From contig NZ_BONQ01000167.1 in assembly GCF_016862795.1 (NCBI RefSeq), positions 1 through 64,000 of the forward strand: a stretch of 64,000 nucleotides of DNA. Direction: 5' to 3'. The DNA is from Dactylosporangium siamense. Its GTDB lineage: Bacteria; Actinomycetota; Actinomycetes; Mycobacteriales; Micromonosporaceae. Both the position numbers and the translations under genes were made by a program. The notes beneath the pieces were generated by a model. The model searched no databases. It saw only the letters and a list, made by a program, of their open reading frames with translations, and was not told the DNA's origin. This document shows, in pieces, positions 1 through 9,420 of the stretch; within the stretch, counting starts at the first letter, position 1; each line of letters opens with the position of its first letter.

Positions 1-2
1 TG

Positions 3-3000
3 ACCAGCCCGGCGTATTTCATGCAGTGGTCGCTGGCATCGGTCACCACGAAGGTGCTGACCAACCCGGCCACCGCCACGTATCAGAACGTCGACCAGTG
101 GACCCTCGACCACGACTTCCTCAACCCGGGTGACAGCAGTCCGGCGGCGTTGTGGCTGGAAGGGTTGCAGCACACCGGGTTCAAGGGCTCCACGTCGCTG
201 GCGGAGCCGCCGATGGCGTTCGGTGGTGGCGCGTTGGACAACCGGGTCGACTACAACATCGCCGCCGGTGTGCTCAAGCTGCGCCGGTTCCGGCTGGGCA
301 GCATCGAGAACGGCACCGGTGGTCTGTTGACGGTGTACTACGCCGGAACGGACTGCAGCCCGACGAACATTCCCGAGGGCAGCGCGAACAACAACATCTA
401 CCGGTGTTTCCCGCAGTACTGGTCACCGGAGGGCGGCACAGCCGGGTTCGGCTGGTTCCACAAGTACGTCGTCACCGCCGTGCAGCAGACCGACCTGGCT
501 GACTCAACGGCGCCGCCGGTGCTGACCAGTTACAGCTACAGCCTCACGCACTCCTCGACGAAGGTGCTGTGGGGGCATGATGCGAACGAGACGTCGCCGT
601 TGTCGCGGCGGTCGTGGTCGGACTGGCGTGGCTACACCGACGTGACCACGACGACCGGTCCGGTCGGCGGCACGCAGACGGTGTCCTCAGACCTGTACTA
701 CCGCGGTTTGAACGGTGACCGGGCCAGCGACACCGGCGGCACCCGCACGTCCACCATCGATGACTCGCAGGGCACCACGACCGACTTCTACATGCTGCGT
801 GGGAAGCTGCGGGAGGAGACGTCGTTCCGGCCCGGTGGGCTGGCGTACTCCTCGACGCTGCACAGCTACGGCTACGGCGCGGTCGCGACGCGTCCCCTCG
901 CGTACGGGATGGGGACTCTGGTCGCGAACAACTTCGCCGAGACCGAGACCCGCACCCGCACCCACACCACCAGCCCGGCGGGGGTCGAGGGGTGGCGGTG
1001 GACGAAGACCACCACCACCACGGACAGCTACACCCTGCCGACCCTGATCCGCGACTGGGGCGACGAGGCCGACCCGAACGACGACCTCTGCACCGAGATC
1101 ACCTACGCCGACCGCAGCGTCGACCCGAGCAGCGGCCGCTACCACGTCAACTACCAACGCACGAGCACCCAGACCAGGTGCACGATCGTCGACGGCAGCG
1201 ACCTCCTGTCCGGCACGTTCACCTACTACGACGGCAACACCACCGGCACCGGCCCGGTCGGTCAGGGCCTGGTCACCCGGGTCGACGCGATGAACGGCAA
1301 CACCGCGACGTCGGGCCCGCAGTGGCAGAACGTCGCCAACACCGGCTACGACACCTACGGCCGCGTCGTGTGGACCCGTGACCCGATGAACGACAACGCC
1401 CACAAGACCACCACCCAGTACACGCCGGCCGCCGACGCCCCGGTGATCACGACGGTGACCACCAACCCGCTGGGCCATGCGACCACCAGCACCATCGATC
1501 CGGCGCGTGGCCTGCCGACACAGATCAACGACCCCAACAACAAGAAGACCAACGCTCGCTACGACGCCCTGGGCCGGCTCATCGACGTGTGGCTGGACAA
1601 CCGCGACCCCGACACCACCACACCGAACCTGCACTACGCATACCTCTTCTACTCGCTCGCGCCGGTGACCGCGAACACGATCGTCACGACCGGGTTGGGC
1701 CCGAACGGCAACACGATCAAGAGCTACGACACCTACGACGGCAATCTGCGGCCGCGGCAGCGTCAGACGCAGGCTTCGCAGGCCAACAACGGGTGGATCA
1801 TCGCCGACACCCAGTACGACGGGCGCGGGCTCACCGCCAAGACCACCACCTTCTTCACCGCTGCGAGTCCATCCGGTCTGATCGTCGGCTTCGCCGACAC
1901 CGACCCCGCGGTCAAGAACCAGCACCGCTACACCTACGACGCCCTTGAGCGGCAGACCGTCGACGCGCTGTACTCCGTCAACACGCTGCAGTGGCAGACC
2001 ACCACCGCCTACGACGGCAACTTCACCACCGTCACCCCTCCCGACGGTGGCACCCCGACCACCACGTACGTCAACGGCCGGGGCAATACCACGGAACTGC
2101 GCCAGTACCTCGGCAGTGCGCCCACCGGTAGCTACCACGCCACCACGTACACCTACGACCGGCTCGACCGGCTCACACAGGTGGCGGACCAGTCCAACAA
2201 CACCTGGACGACCAGCTACAACCGCCTCGGGCAGGCCGAGTCCACCACCGACCCGGACAAGGCCACCACCACCGTCAGCTACGACCTCGCCGGTCGGCCG
2301 ACAACGGTCACCGACGCACGTCCCGGCAGCAGCACGACCACGAAGTACGACGAGCTCGGCCGTAAGACCGGCCTGTATGACGGGGTCGGCACGACCGGGT
2401 TCCAACGGGTCTCGTGGGCGTACGACACGGTCGTCAAGGGACAGCTGACCTCATCCACCCGGTACGTCGGCACCGACGCGTTCACCAGCACCGTCACCGG
2501 CTACGACAACGGCTACCGGCCACTCGGCGTCACCACGGTGATCCCGTCGAGCCTGAGCATGCCGTGGCTGCCGAGTGGCTCGTACACCACTTCGATGACC
2601 TACAAGGTCGACGGCTCACCCGCCACGGTGACCTACCCGGCGGCCGGCGGCCTGTCCGCGGAAACCGTGACCACCACCTACGACAACACCGGCAACGCGC
2701 TGACGCTGAGCGGCCTCGAACCGTACATCGCCGCTACGACCTACCAGGCCTTCGGCCCGATGTATCAGCAGGTCCTCGGCTCCGGTTCCAAGCGGGTCCG
2801 GCAGACGACCGTCATCGACGAGACCACCGGCCGGCTCACCAGCGCCAAGACCGAGACCGAGAACGCCGCGAACCCCAACACGTGGGCCGAGCGGCTCACC
2901 GAAGGCTACGGCTACGACGACGCCGGCAACGTCAAGAACATCACCGAAACCTCGGCCGGGTCGACCGTGTCCAACCAGTGCTTCGGCTACAACAGGCTCC

Positions 3001-4586
3001 GCGAACTGACCGAGGCGTGGACCACCACCGCGGCGACCTGCCAGACCAACCCGTCCCTCGGGGTGATCGGCGGACCCGACCCGTACTGGACCAGCTACCG
3101 GTACGCCACCGGCACCAACAACTACAGCAACGGCAACCGCACCCAGGAGATCCGCCACGCCATCGGCGGCGGCACCGACACCACCCGCACCTACACCTAC
3201 CCCACCACCGGCAAACGGCACACCCTCACCAAGGTCGACGCCACCGGCGGCAGCACCGGCACCGACAGCTACACCTACGACAACGCCGGCAACATGCTCA
3301 CCCGAAACATCGCCGGCAAGCCCGGCCAGACTCTCACCTGGGACAGCGAAGGCCACCTCGCCACCGTCACCGACAGCGCCGGCGTCAGCAGCTACATCTA
3401 CGACGCCAACGGCACCCGCCTCGTCGCGAAAGACCCCACCGGGGCGACGGTGTACCTGCCCGGCTACGAACTGCGCAAGGTCAGCGGCACCGTCACCTGC
3501 ACCCGCGACTACGGCGTCGCCAGCCGCACCCCGGCCGGCCTCACCTGGATCGCCGCGGACCACCACGGCAGCGGACAACTCGCCGTCGACGCCGTCACCC
3601 AGACCGTCACCCGGCGCAAGACCGACCCGTTCGGCAACCCCCGCGGCACCGACCCGACCTGGCCCAACACCAAGGGGTTCATCGGCGGCACCCGCGACAC
3701 CACCGGACTCACCCACCTCGGCGCCCGCGAATACGAACCCACCACCGGCCGATTCATCAGCCGCGACCCGCTCACCAGTCACGACGATCCGCAGGAACTC
3801 GGCGGTTACGCCTACAGCGGCAGCAACCCGACCACGTTCTCCGACCCGACCGGCCTGTGCAGGATCTGCAACACGGTGCGCAACGCGACCTCGAACGCAC
3901 CGAAGAAGGACATCAAGAAGATCAACAAGTCCCTCCACAACAACGTGTGCAAGATCTGCAACGCGGCCAAGAAGGCCAGACCGGGCGTCGTGAGCAAGAT
4001 CAAGGCCGCCCTGGTCTACGACAAGCCCGTCGGGGTCGCCGCGGGGCTCTCGCCCAAGCCGATGTCGTCGGCCGAGCGCATGCTGTGCGAGAAGGACTGC
4101 TCGTCCGATGGGTCGAGCGAGTCGACGTTCGGGCCGTTCCAGGCGTGGTGGTGCGCGACGCACGCAGTGGTGGACTGCGCCGGCGCGTTGCTGACCGGGA
4201 ACGAGATCCACCACCTGGCCGACGCGTTGTTCGAGCAGTACCTCCTTGAGCGCCCCGATACGGCCTGGACCGGCGGTCAGAAGAACGCTTTCCGGCATGG
4301 CCTGTGGATGGCGCTGTTGACGGGCGTCTTCGGGTTTTCGGTCGACCAGGCGGTGTCGCTGGGCGAGGCGCACGAGCGGGACACCGACACCGACGGCCAG
4401 GAGTGGGGCACCTACGATTCCGGGGTCGACATGCACAACAACGAGGTCGGCGCGCAACTCGGCGCGGACATGCGGGCGACGATGGGTGCGGACTGGGCGG
4501 CGAAGAACCGTTACGTCTTCTACGAGACGGTGGCCTTCATGGTGGACACGAAGCAGAGCGACTTCTACTACTCCGGTGCGATCTAA
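3..4586 (+). CDS. Rhs/YD-repeat protein with C-terminal effector-like domain (5' end outside window)
   Basis: The frame is open to the left edge, so the N-terminus is missing; the first in-window ATG is at 21 and residue numbers count from it. The body is a long array of YD/RHS repeats (for example YDALGRLID, YTYDRLDRLTQV, YDELGRKTG), which in this family form a secreted or surface shell. The conserved Rhs core (LGAREYEPTTGRFISRDPL) lies near residue 1234 and ends in DPTGLC near 1276, the usual junction to a variable tip. The last ~240 residues start with a Cys/Lys-rich stretch and carry NAFRHGLW near 1421, AHERDTD and HNNEVG near 1472. This His/Glu/Asp pattern resembles a domain of unknown function (I think DUF6973) found at polymorphic-toxin tips. 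Toxicity is inferred. The overlapping lipoprotein gene sits where an immunity gene would be expected. Confidence 0.88.
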   Translation, partial: TSPAYFMQWSLASVTTKVLTNPATATYQNVDQWTLDHDFLNPGDSSPAALWLEGLQHTGFKGSTSLAEPPMAFGGGALDNRVDYNIAAGVLKLRRFRLGSIENGTGGLLTVYYAGTDCSPTNIPEGSANNNIYRCFPQYWSPEGGTAGFGWFHKYVVTAVQQTDLADSTAPPVLTSYSYSLTHSSTKVLWGHDANETSPLSRRSWSDWRGYTDVTTTTGPVGGTQTVSSDLYYRGLNGDRASDTGGTRTSTIDDSQGTTTDFYMLRGKLREETSFRPGGLAYSSTLHSYGYGAVATRPLAYGMGTLVANNFAETETRTRTHTTSPAGVEGWRWTKTTTTTDSYTLPTLIRDWGDEADPNDDLCTEITYADRSVDPSSGRYHVNYQRTSTQTRCTIVDGSDLLSGTFTYYDGNTTGTGPVGQGLVTRVDAMNGNTATSGPQWQNVANTGYDTYGRVVWTRDPMNDNAHKTTTQYTPAADAPVITTVTTNPLGHATTSTIDPARGLPTQINDPNNKKTNARYDALGRLIDVWLDNRDPDTTTPNLHYAYLFYSLAPVTANTIVTTGLGPNGNTIKSYDTYDGNLRPRQRQTQASQANNGWIIADTQYDGRGLTAKTTTFFTAASPSGLIVGFADTDPAVKNQHRYTYDALERQTVDALYSVNTLQWQTTTAYDGNFTTVTPPDGGTPTTTYVNGRGNTTELRQYLGSAPTGSYHATTYTYDRLDRLTQVADQSNNTWTTSYNRLGQAESTTDPDKATTTVSYDLAGRPTTVTDARPGSSTTTKYDELGRKTGLYDGVGTTGFQRVSWAYDTVVKGQLTSSTRYVGTDAFTSTVTGYDNGYRPLGVTTVIPSSLSMPWLPSGSYTTSMTYKVDGSPATVTYPAAGGLSAETVTTTYDNTGNALTLSGLEPYIAATTYQAFGPMYQQVLGSGSKRVRQTTVIDETTGRLTSAKTETENAANPNTWAERLTEGYGYDDAGNVKNITETSAGSTVSNQCFGYNRLRELTEAWTTTAATCQTNPSLGVIGGPDPYWTSYRYATGTNNYSNGNRTQEIRHAIGGGTDTTRTYTYPTTGKRHTLTKVDATGGSTGTDSYTYDNAGNMLTRNIAGKPGQTLTWDSEGHLATVTDSAGVSSYIYDANGTRLVAKDPTGATVYLPGYELRKVSGTVTCTRDYGVASRTPAGLTWIAADHHGSGQLAVDAVTQTVTRRKTDPFGNPRGTDPTWPNTKGFIGGTRDTTGLTHLGAREYEPTTGRFISRDPLTSHDDPQELGGYAYSGSNPTTFSDPTGLCRICNTVRNATSNAPKKDIKKINKSLHNNVCKICNAAKKARPGVVSKIKAALVYDKPVGVAAGLSPKPMSSAERMLCEKDCSSDGSSESTFGPFQAWWCATHAVVDCAGALLTGNEIHHLADALFEQYLLERPDTAWTGGQKNAFRHGLWMALLTGVFGFSVDQAVSLGEAHERDTDTDGQEWGTYDSGVDMHNNEVGAQLGADMRATMGADWAAKNRYVFYETVAFMVDTKQSDFYYSGAI

Positions 4587-5595
4587 CACCGGGTCACGCG
4601 GTTCGGGGCGTCGGCCTGCCGGCCGGCGCCTTCGGGCCGCGCTGACCCTGGCGGTCGCCGCGGCGGCCGCGGTGCTGCCGGCCGGCTGCGGCCCGCTGCC
4701 CGCTGAGCCGGCGAAGGTCTCGACCCTGACCTGGTCGCCGGACGGGCACGTGTACTTCATCAGCGAGGCCGACAACCGCGTCGGCGAGGTCTGGCGCACC
4801 AGTCAGGGCGGGCGGGCTGAGGCGTTCCTGGACGGCAAGGCCCTCGCCGGCGGCTGCGAGGGCGGGCCGGCGGTGCTGACGGTGGTTCGCGCGGTCGGCG
4901 ACGCCGGCCTGGCGGTGGGCTTCGAATGCCCGACCTCGCAGGACCGGCTGTACCTGGTGGACGTGCGGACCAGGACCATGACGCCGGTGCTGACCGGCGA
5001 CGACATCCGTGACGTGGCGCTGGAGGCGGGCGGCGCCCGCGGGTATGTGGCCCAGCAGCGCGGCAACTGCGCCTCCGTGGCCGGGTTCAGCGACGGCGCG
5101 CTGCACGGGCTCGACGTGCGGGTGCCGGCGCTCACCGGCGAGTGGCGGCTCCTGCAGGGGTATGACGAGAGCGCGCGTGCGAGGGACGGCCTGACCTGCG
5201 GTGCGGAGGGCAAGGCCCTGTCGCCGGTCTCGACCGGCGACGGGCGCACGGTCGCCATGCTCGTCACGATCGCGCGGCGCGGCGCCGGCCTGAACGGCGG
5301 GATGTACGGCCGGTATGACTGGAACGTCGGCGTCCTGGAGGGTGACGCCATCCGCCTGGTCGGGCCGACCCTCCGGGGCGCGCCGCACCTCGCCCTGGCG
5401 CCGGACGGGTCACGGGTGGCGCTGTTCCTCAGCAGCACGAGGGACGGGCTGCAGGTGTTCGACCTGGCCGGCGGCGATCCCCGCACGGTGAGCACCGAGG
5501 ACGGCGCCAGCTTTCCGGCGTTCTCACCCGACGGCCGGACGATCGCCTACAGCGGTGGCGGCCGGACGTCGATCAAGTTCGCCGCCGTGCCCTGA
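4576..5595 (+). CDS. beta-propeller (TolB/PD40-like) lipoprotein
   Basis: I chose the GTG at 4576, which overlaps the Rhs stop by 11 bp and gives a basic N-terminus, a hydrophobic stretch and a lipobox-like LPAGC. The frame also opens at 4486, but that would put ~30 irrelevant residues before the signal peptide. The mature protein has propeller-type blades (LTWSPDGHVYFIS near the start; LAPDGSRVALFL and FSPDGRTIAYSGG at the end). It is probably a membrane-anchored extracytoplasmic binding protein with no visible catalytic site. Its overlap with the Rhs gene implies co-expression. It could be an immunity or accessory protein for the Rhs tip, but sequence alone does not show that. The ribosome-binding site is weak, consistent with translational coupling. 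Confidence 0.75.
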   Translation: MRSNTGSRGSGRRPAGRRLRAALTLAVAAAAAVLPAGCGPLPAEPAKVSTLTWSPDGHVYFISEADNRVGEVWRTSQGGRAEAFLDGKALAGGCEGGPAVLTVVRAVGDAGLAVGFECPTSQDRLYLVDVRTRTMTPVLTGDDIRDVALEAGGARGYVAQQRGNCASVAGFSDGALHGLDVRVPALTGEWRLLQGYDESARARDGLTCGAEGKALSPVSTGDGRTVAMLVTIARRGAGLNGGMYGRYDWNVGVLEGDAIRLVGPTLRGAPHLALAPDGSRVALFLSSTRDGLQVFDLAGGDPRTVSTEDGASFPAFSPDGRTIAYSGGGRTSIKFAAVP

Positions 5596-5661
5596 CCGAG
5601 CTCCTGGCCTGGGGGAGTCCGGACCGCGGGACGGTGTCCTGGCCGGACCTGCGACGGGCGG

Positions 5662-6408
5662 TCAAGCCTCACCTTCGAGGCGGGCGTAGACGTCGCCGGA
5701 GCGGCCGAGCGGGCGGAACCGGTGCAGCAGGCGCATCAGGTCGGCGCGGTCCAGCCAGCGCTCGCTGGCGAACCGCATCGTCTCGATCGGCGAGTAGTTG
5801 TAGCGGTACGGGCCGAGCTGCTCCACCCGATCCAGGACGGCGACCGTGGCGTCGTGCGCGAACGGCAGGTATTCGAACGACAGCGCGCGCAACGGCGTGC
5901 TCAGGCCGGACAGGACCTCGATCTCGAAGCCCTCGACGTCGATCTTGCAGAACGCCGGCTCGCCGTGCTTCGCGATCAGGTCGTCGAGCGTCACCACCTC
6001 GACCTCGATCGACCGGTCCCACCGGACGCGGGCGAAGCTGCGGTCCTCGCCGACCGTTTCCATCCACGAGGACGACATCGACGAGACGGTCGGGGTGGCG
6101 CTGGACAGGGCCAGGTGGGCCGTCCCTGGCCGGGCGCCGACCGCGCTCGGCACGATCGTGACGTCATCGGCCCGGCCGAAGAGCAGGCGCAGCACCTTGA
6201 GGCAGTCCGGCTGCGGCTCGATCGCGATCACGTTCGCGCCGAGCTTCCGCCACGCGCGCACCCGGCTGCCCACGTGGGCGCCGATGTCGAAGCCGATGTC
6301 GCCCGGCCCGAGAAACCCGCTGTAGAAGCGGACCATCTTCCGGTGCCGGCCCGGTATGCCGTGGTACATGGCCAAGGACCGCCCGATACCCCGGGCCCGG
6401 CTGAACAT
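5662..6408 (-). CDS. FkbM-family SAM-dependent methyltransferase
   Basis: A 248-residue class I methyltransferase of the FkbM type, which usually O-methylates sugars or secondary metabolites. Motif I is GFDIGAHVGSRVRAW, followed by the acidic ribose-binding end of strand 2 (VIAIEPQP). FCKIDVEGFEIEVLSGL is the FkbM signature. The start at 6408 has an excellent AGGAGG six bases upstream and overlaps the stop of the reductase gene by one base (TGATG), so the genes are translationally coupled. It is the last gene of the nine-gene operon. The substrate is unknown; from context it may be the sugar or ribityl part of the operon product. Confidence 0.85.
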   Translation of the reverse strand: MFSRARGIGRSLAMYHGIPGRHRKMVRFYSGFLGPGDIGFDIGAHVGSRVRAWRKLGANVIAIEPQPDCLKVLRLLFGRADDVTIVPSAVGARPGTAHLALSSATPTVSSMSSSWMETVGEDRSFARVRWDRSIEVEVVTLDDLIAKHGEPAFCKIDVEGFEIEVLSGLSTPLRALSFEYLPFAHDATVAVLDRVEQLGPYRYNYSPIETMRFASERWLDRADLMRLLHRFRPLGRSGDVYARLEGEA

Positions 6409-7127
6409 CAGAGACCTCCTCGAGCGCCGTAGCGGTCGCTCAGCGCGTACCGTAGCAACACCACTTCCTCGATCTGCTGGACGCCCACGAGCGTGGCGCG
6501 GCACCCGGCGTTCCACGGGAAGTCGCCGTCGCCGACGAAGCGCGGCGCCTTGGAGTTGCCGACGAAGAACGGTGCGACGACCAGCTGCGCCTCGTCGGCC
6601 AGCCCGGCGGTGAGGAACTGCGTGTGCATGCTGCCGCCGCCCTCGACCATCAGCCGCCGGATGCCCCGCCCGGCGAGGTCGGCGAGCAGGTCGAGCAGGT
6701 CGATCGGGTTGCCGGCGTCGACGACCGTCGCGACCCGGCCGAGCCGGGCGCACGCCTCCTCCGCGGCCGGCGAGGCACAGTAGACGATCTTGTCGACGTC
6801 TCCGGCGGTGAAGAACGCCGCTTCCGGGTCGAGGTCGCCGTGCGCGGTGAGCGTGACCTTCGCCGGTGACGGCGGCAGGCCCCGGGCGGTGCGGGCGGCG
6901 CGCCGGTCCGGGGAGCGCACGAGCAGCCGCGGGTTGTCCTGGCGGACCGTGTGCGCGCCGACGAGGATCGCGTCGCAGCCGGCCCGTTCGGCGTCGACCC
7001 GGTCGAGGTCGGCGTCGTTGGACAGCATCAATCGCGTCTCGGTGCCGTCGTGGATGTAGCCGTCGATCGACATCGCGCAGCTCAGCAGCACGTACGGCCG
7101 GTCTCTCGCCGATGCCACGGCGCTCAC
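6408..7127 (-). CDS. RibD C-terminal-type pyrimidine reductase (dihydrofolate reductase fold)
   Basis: A 239-residue stand-alone reductase of the RibD-C/HTP reductase family. Family hallmarks are the N-terminal LLSCAMSIDGYI, the NADPH/substrate loop VGAHTVRQDNPRL and the C-terminal RRLMVEGGGS. Archaeal and fungal relatives reduce the ribosyl side chain of the product of GTP cyclohydrolase II to a ribityl chain. That fits the GTP cyclohydrolase II two genes upstream. There is no N-terminal deaminase domain, so it is not a bifunctional RibD. The GTG at 7127 overlaps the sulfatase stop by 4 bp (GTGA); a GTG at 7118 is an alternative. It is probably not housekeeping riboflavin synthesis, because no other rib genes are present. 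Confidence 0.85.
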   Translation of the reverse strand: MSAVASARDRPYVLLSCAMSIDGYIHDGTETRLMLSNDADLDRVDAERAGCDAILVGAHTVRQDNPRLLVRSPDRRAARTARGLPPSPAKVTLTAHGDLDPEAAFFTAGDVDKIVYCASPAAEEACARLGRVATVVDAGNPIDLLDLLADLAGRGIRRLMVEGGGSMHTQFLTAGLADEAQLVVAPFFVGNSKAPRFVGDGDFPWNAGCRATLVGVQQIEEVVLLRYALSDRYGARGGL

Positions 7128-8797
7128 CGGCTCACGGGCCCGAAGGCGGTCAGGAACCGGTCGCGGAACGCGTCCATCTTCCAGACCGGTGCCTGCGGGT
7201 CGGGTCTGAGGCCGTCCTGCCAGCCCCAGCCGGAGATCCGCTCCAGCACGGCCGGGTCGCGGGCGACGATCGTGATCGGCACGTCGCGGCTGGCGTTCTC
7301 GCCGATGATGACCGGCGCCGGCTGGTGGTCGCCGAGGAAGACCATCACGAGACTGTCGTCGCCGTAGGTCTGCAGGTAGGAGATGACCACGCCGAGCGAG
7401 TATTCGATGCTCTGCCGGTAGTCGGCCCGGACCTGAGCGCCGCTGCGATCCAGGACGCCGTTCTGGCCGCCGCCGGTGAACGCGGCGCCGTCACCGATGC
7501 CGCTGTAGTCGACGAGCCGCGGGACGGGCGTCCACGGCGCGTGGCTGGACAGCAGGTCGATCTCGGCGAAGACCGGCGGGCGGTTCGGCGCGGTCCGCTC
7601 GAGGCGCTGGAAGGCCGAGATCGTGTACTGGTCGGGGATCGAGGACAGGGCGTACGTCGGGCCGCGGTACCCCATGTCCCGGGAGTCGTAGATCCTGTTG
7701 TAGCCGTAGATCCGGCCCTCCGGCCAGTCGCGGGTGTTGGCCGGCGCGAAGCAGACCGTGCGCCAGCCCGCGCGCTTGAACGCGCCGCTCAGCGTGAAGC
7801 GGGTGCTCGACGTGAACTGCAGGTAGCGCTGCTGGCTGTCGATCCACAGCCCGGACTGCAGCGTCGAGTGCGCCAGATGGCTGCCGCCGCCGGTGGCCGC
7901 CGACGTGAGGAACGCGCTGCGGGAGCCGAACCCGGCGGCGTCGAGCTGCCGTGTCCCCGCGTCGAGCACGGCGTTGACCTGCGGCGCGTACTCGGGGTTC
8001 TCCACCGCGTCGCGCCCGTAGCTCTCGATGAACGTGAAGACGACGTCCTTGCCCCGCAACGCGGTGAGCAGCTGCGGGCCGAGCGAGTCGCGGAACGCGT
8101 CGACCGACGCCTCGGCCGCGAACGTCCTGCGGTCGCCGAGGTCCTCCCGCACCAGGCGCAGATGGTCGTACACCGGACCGGCGGCGTTGGTGGCGGTCAC
8201 CGGCAGGCCGGCGACGACCTGCAGACCGAACACCGCGCAGCCGAGCCACGCTACGGTGCGGATGCTCGTGGCGCGGTGCCGGACCACGATGCCGGTGAGG
8301 CGAAGGACGGCGAGGGGCACGAGGACGAGCAGTCCGAGGACGAGCACGACGACACCGATGACCGCGCCGATCGCGCTCGGCCGGCCGATCGAGTCGGAGA
8401 GCACCTCGACCGCCGGCCCGAACAGCCGCCAGTCGAGCATCGGGTCGAACGGCCGCGCGAACGTCGCGGAGAAACCCAGGTCGAGCAGCTTCAGGAGGCT
8501 CAGCAGCGCCAGGGCCACGCCGGCGGCGACGGCGCCGATCCGCCGCGCGCGTGCGGGCAGCAGGAGCAGGACGGCGACGCCGGGCAGCGCTTCCACCGGG
8601 AAGCGGACGAACGGCCGGCCCGGCTGGTTCGGCGCCGCGAGCGCGGCGAGCACGAGCAGTGCGGCGAGCGTCGTCACCGTCCACGCGACCACCGTCCTGG
8701 CCCGGACGGTCCGCGGAGCCGAGACCGGCGGGCCCTGGCGCGGCGGCGCTCCGGGTTCCGCTGCGGCGTCGTCGGTACCTTGCAGCACGGTCGTCAT
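7124..8797 (-). CDS. membrane sulfatase / LtaS-like phosphoglycerol transferase family protein
   Basis: A 557-residue protein with about five N-terminal membrane segments (within residues ~28-210), then an extracytoplasmic alkaline-phosphatase-fold domain. The fold shows VFTFIESYGRD (metal-binding Glu as in LtaS), SAATGGGSHLAHS (the likely nucleophile region) and VMVFLGDHQPA (metal-binding Asp-His). Family members move phosphoglycerol or phosphoethanolamine, or cleave sulfate esters, outside the membrane. The ATG at 8797 overlaps the GTP cyclohydrolase stop by 4 bp (ATGA). In this operon it could modify or release a membrane-linked product. Distinguishing transferase from hydrolase needs experiment. 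Confidence 0.82.
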   Translation of the reverse strand: MTTVLQGTDDAAAEPGAPPRQGPPVSAPRTVRARTVVAWTVTTLAALLVLAALAAPNQPGRPFVRFPVEALPGVAVLLLLPARARRIGAVAAGVALALLSLLKLLDLGFSATFARPFDPMLDWRLFGPAVEVLSDSIGRPSAIGAVIGVVVLVLGLLVLVPLAVLRLTGIVVRHRATSIRTVAWLGCAVFGLQVVAGLPVTATNAAGPVYDHLRLVREDLGDRRTFAAEASVDAFRDSLGPQLLTALRGKDVVFTFIESYGRDAVENPEYAPQVNAVLDAGTRQLDAAGFGSRSAFLTSAATGGGSHLAHSTLQSGLWIDSQQRYLQFTSSTRFTLSGAFKRAGWRTVCFAPANTRDWPEGRIYGYNRIYDSRDMGYRGPTYALSSIPDQYTISAFQRLERTAPNRPPVFAEIDLLSSHAPWTPVPRLVDYSGIGDGAAFTGGGQNGVLDRSGAQVRADYRQSIEYSLGVVISYLQTYGDDSLVMVFLGDHQPAPVIIGENASRDVPITIVARDPAVLERISGWGWQDGLRPDPQAPVWKMDAFRDRFLTAFGPVSR

Positions 8798-9420
8798 CCC
8801 CCGAACGGCAACTCGGCGAACCGGGCCGCCCTGGTCGCCTTCGCCGCCAGGTAACCGACGTTCGCCGGTGACCGGTACACGCCCGTCGGCACGCACTCGG
8901 TCACCGTCACCCCGAGCCTGCTGAGCTGGTCGGTCTTGTCCGGGTTGTTGCTGAGCAACGCGATGCGGTCGGCGCCGAGCGCGCCGAGCATCTGCGCCGC
9001 GGCGGTGTAGTCGCGCTCGTCCTCGCGGTGCCCCAACGCCAGGTTGGCCTCGAAGGTGTCCAGGCCGGTGTCCTGCAACGCGTACGCGTCGAGTTTGGTG
9101 TACAGGCCGACGCCGCGCCCCTCCTGCCGCAGGTACAGCAGATAGCCACCCGCGTCGGCGATCCGCTCGACGGCCTCGCGCAGCTGCGGGCCGCAGTCGC
9201 AGCGCTGGCTGCCGAACACGTCACCGGTCAGGCATTCGCTGTGCGGGCGGACGAGCGGCACCCGGCCGTCGGTCAGCCGGCCGAGGCCGAACGCGAGGTG
9301 CTCCCGCGCGTCGACGAGACCATGGAACGTGAAGACGCGCGCGGTGGTGGTGAACCCGTCGGGAAACCGGAGCGGCACCGTCACCTCGGTGCGGACTGCG
9401 GCGGGCAGGAAGTCAAACAC
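8794..9420 (-). CDS. ribA: GTP cyclohydrolase II (operon-encoded paralogue)
   Basis: A 208-residue RibA-type GTP cyclohydrolase II without a DHBP synthase domain. The zinc site is intact: HSECLTGD, then RCDCG, giving the three cysteines. RQEGRGVGL is the catalytic loop and DAYALQD keeps the Tyr equivalent to E. coli Tyr105. The predicted reaction is GTP to 2,5-diamino-6-ribosylamino-4(3H)-pyrimidinone 5'-phosphate plus formate and pyrophosphate. The GTG at 9420 has GAGGAG upstream and overlaps the preceding stop by 8 bp. The operon setting, with a lone reductase and a pterin synthase homologue, implies a specialised pathway rather than bulk riboflavin supply. Confidence 0.93.
   Translation of the reverse strand: MFDFLPAAVRTEVTVPLRFPDGFTTTARVFTFHGLVDAREHLAFGLGRLTDGRVPLVRPHSECLTGDVFGSQRCDCGPQLREAVERIADAGGYLLYLRQEGRGVGLYTKLDAYALQDTGLDTFEANLALGHREDERDYTAAAQMLGALGADRIALLSNNPDKTDQLSRLGVTVTECVPTGVYRSPANVGYLAAKATRAARFAELPFGG

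Noticed and set aside
687-2405. Long open frame antisense to the Rhs gene
   Set aside because: High-GC codon bias opens the antisense frames; the translation is low-complexity Val/Gly/Arg with no motif, while the sense frame has clear YD repeats.
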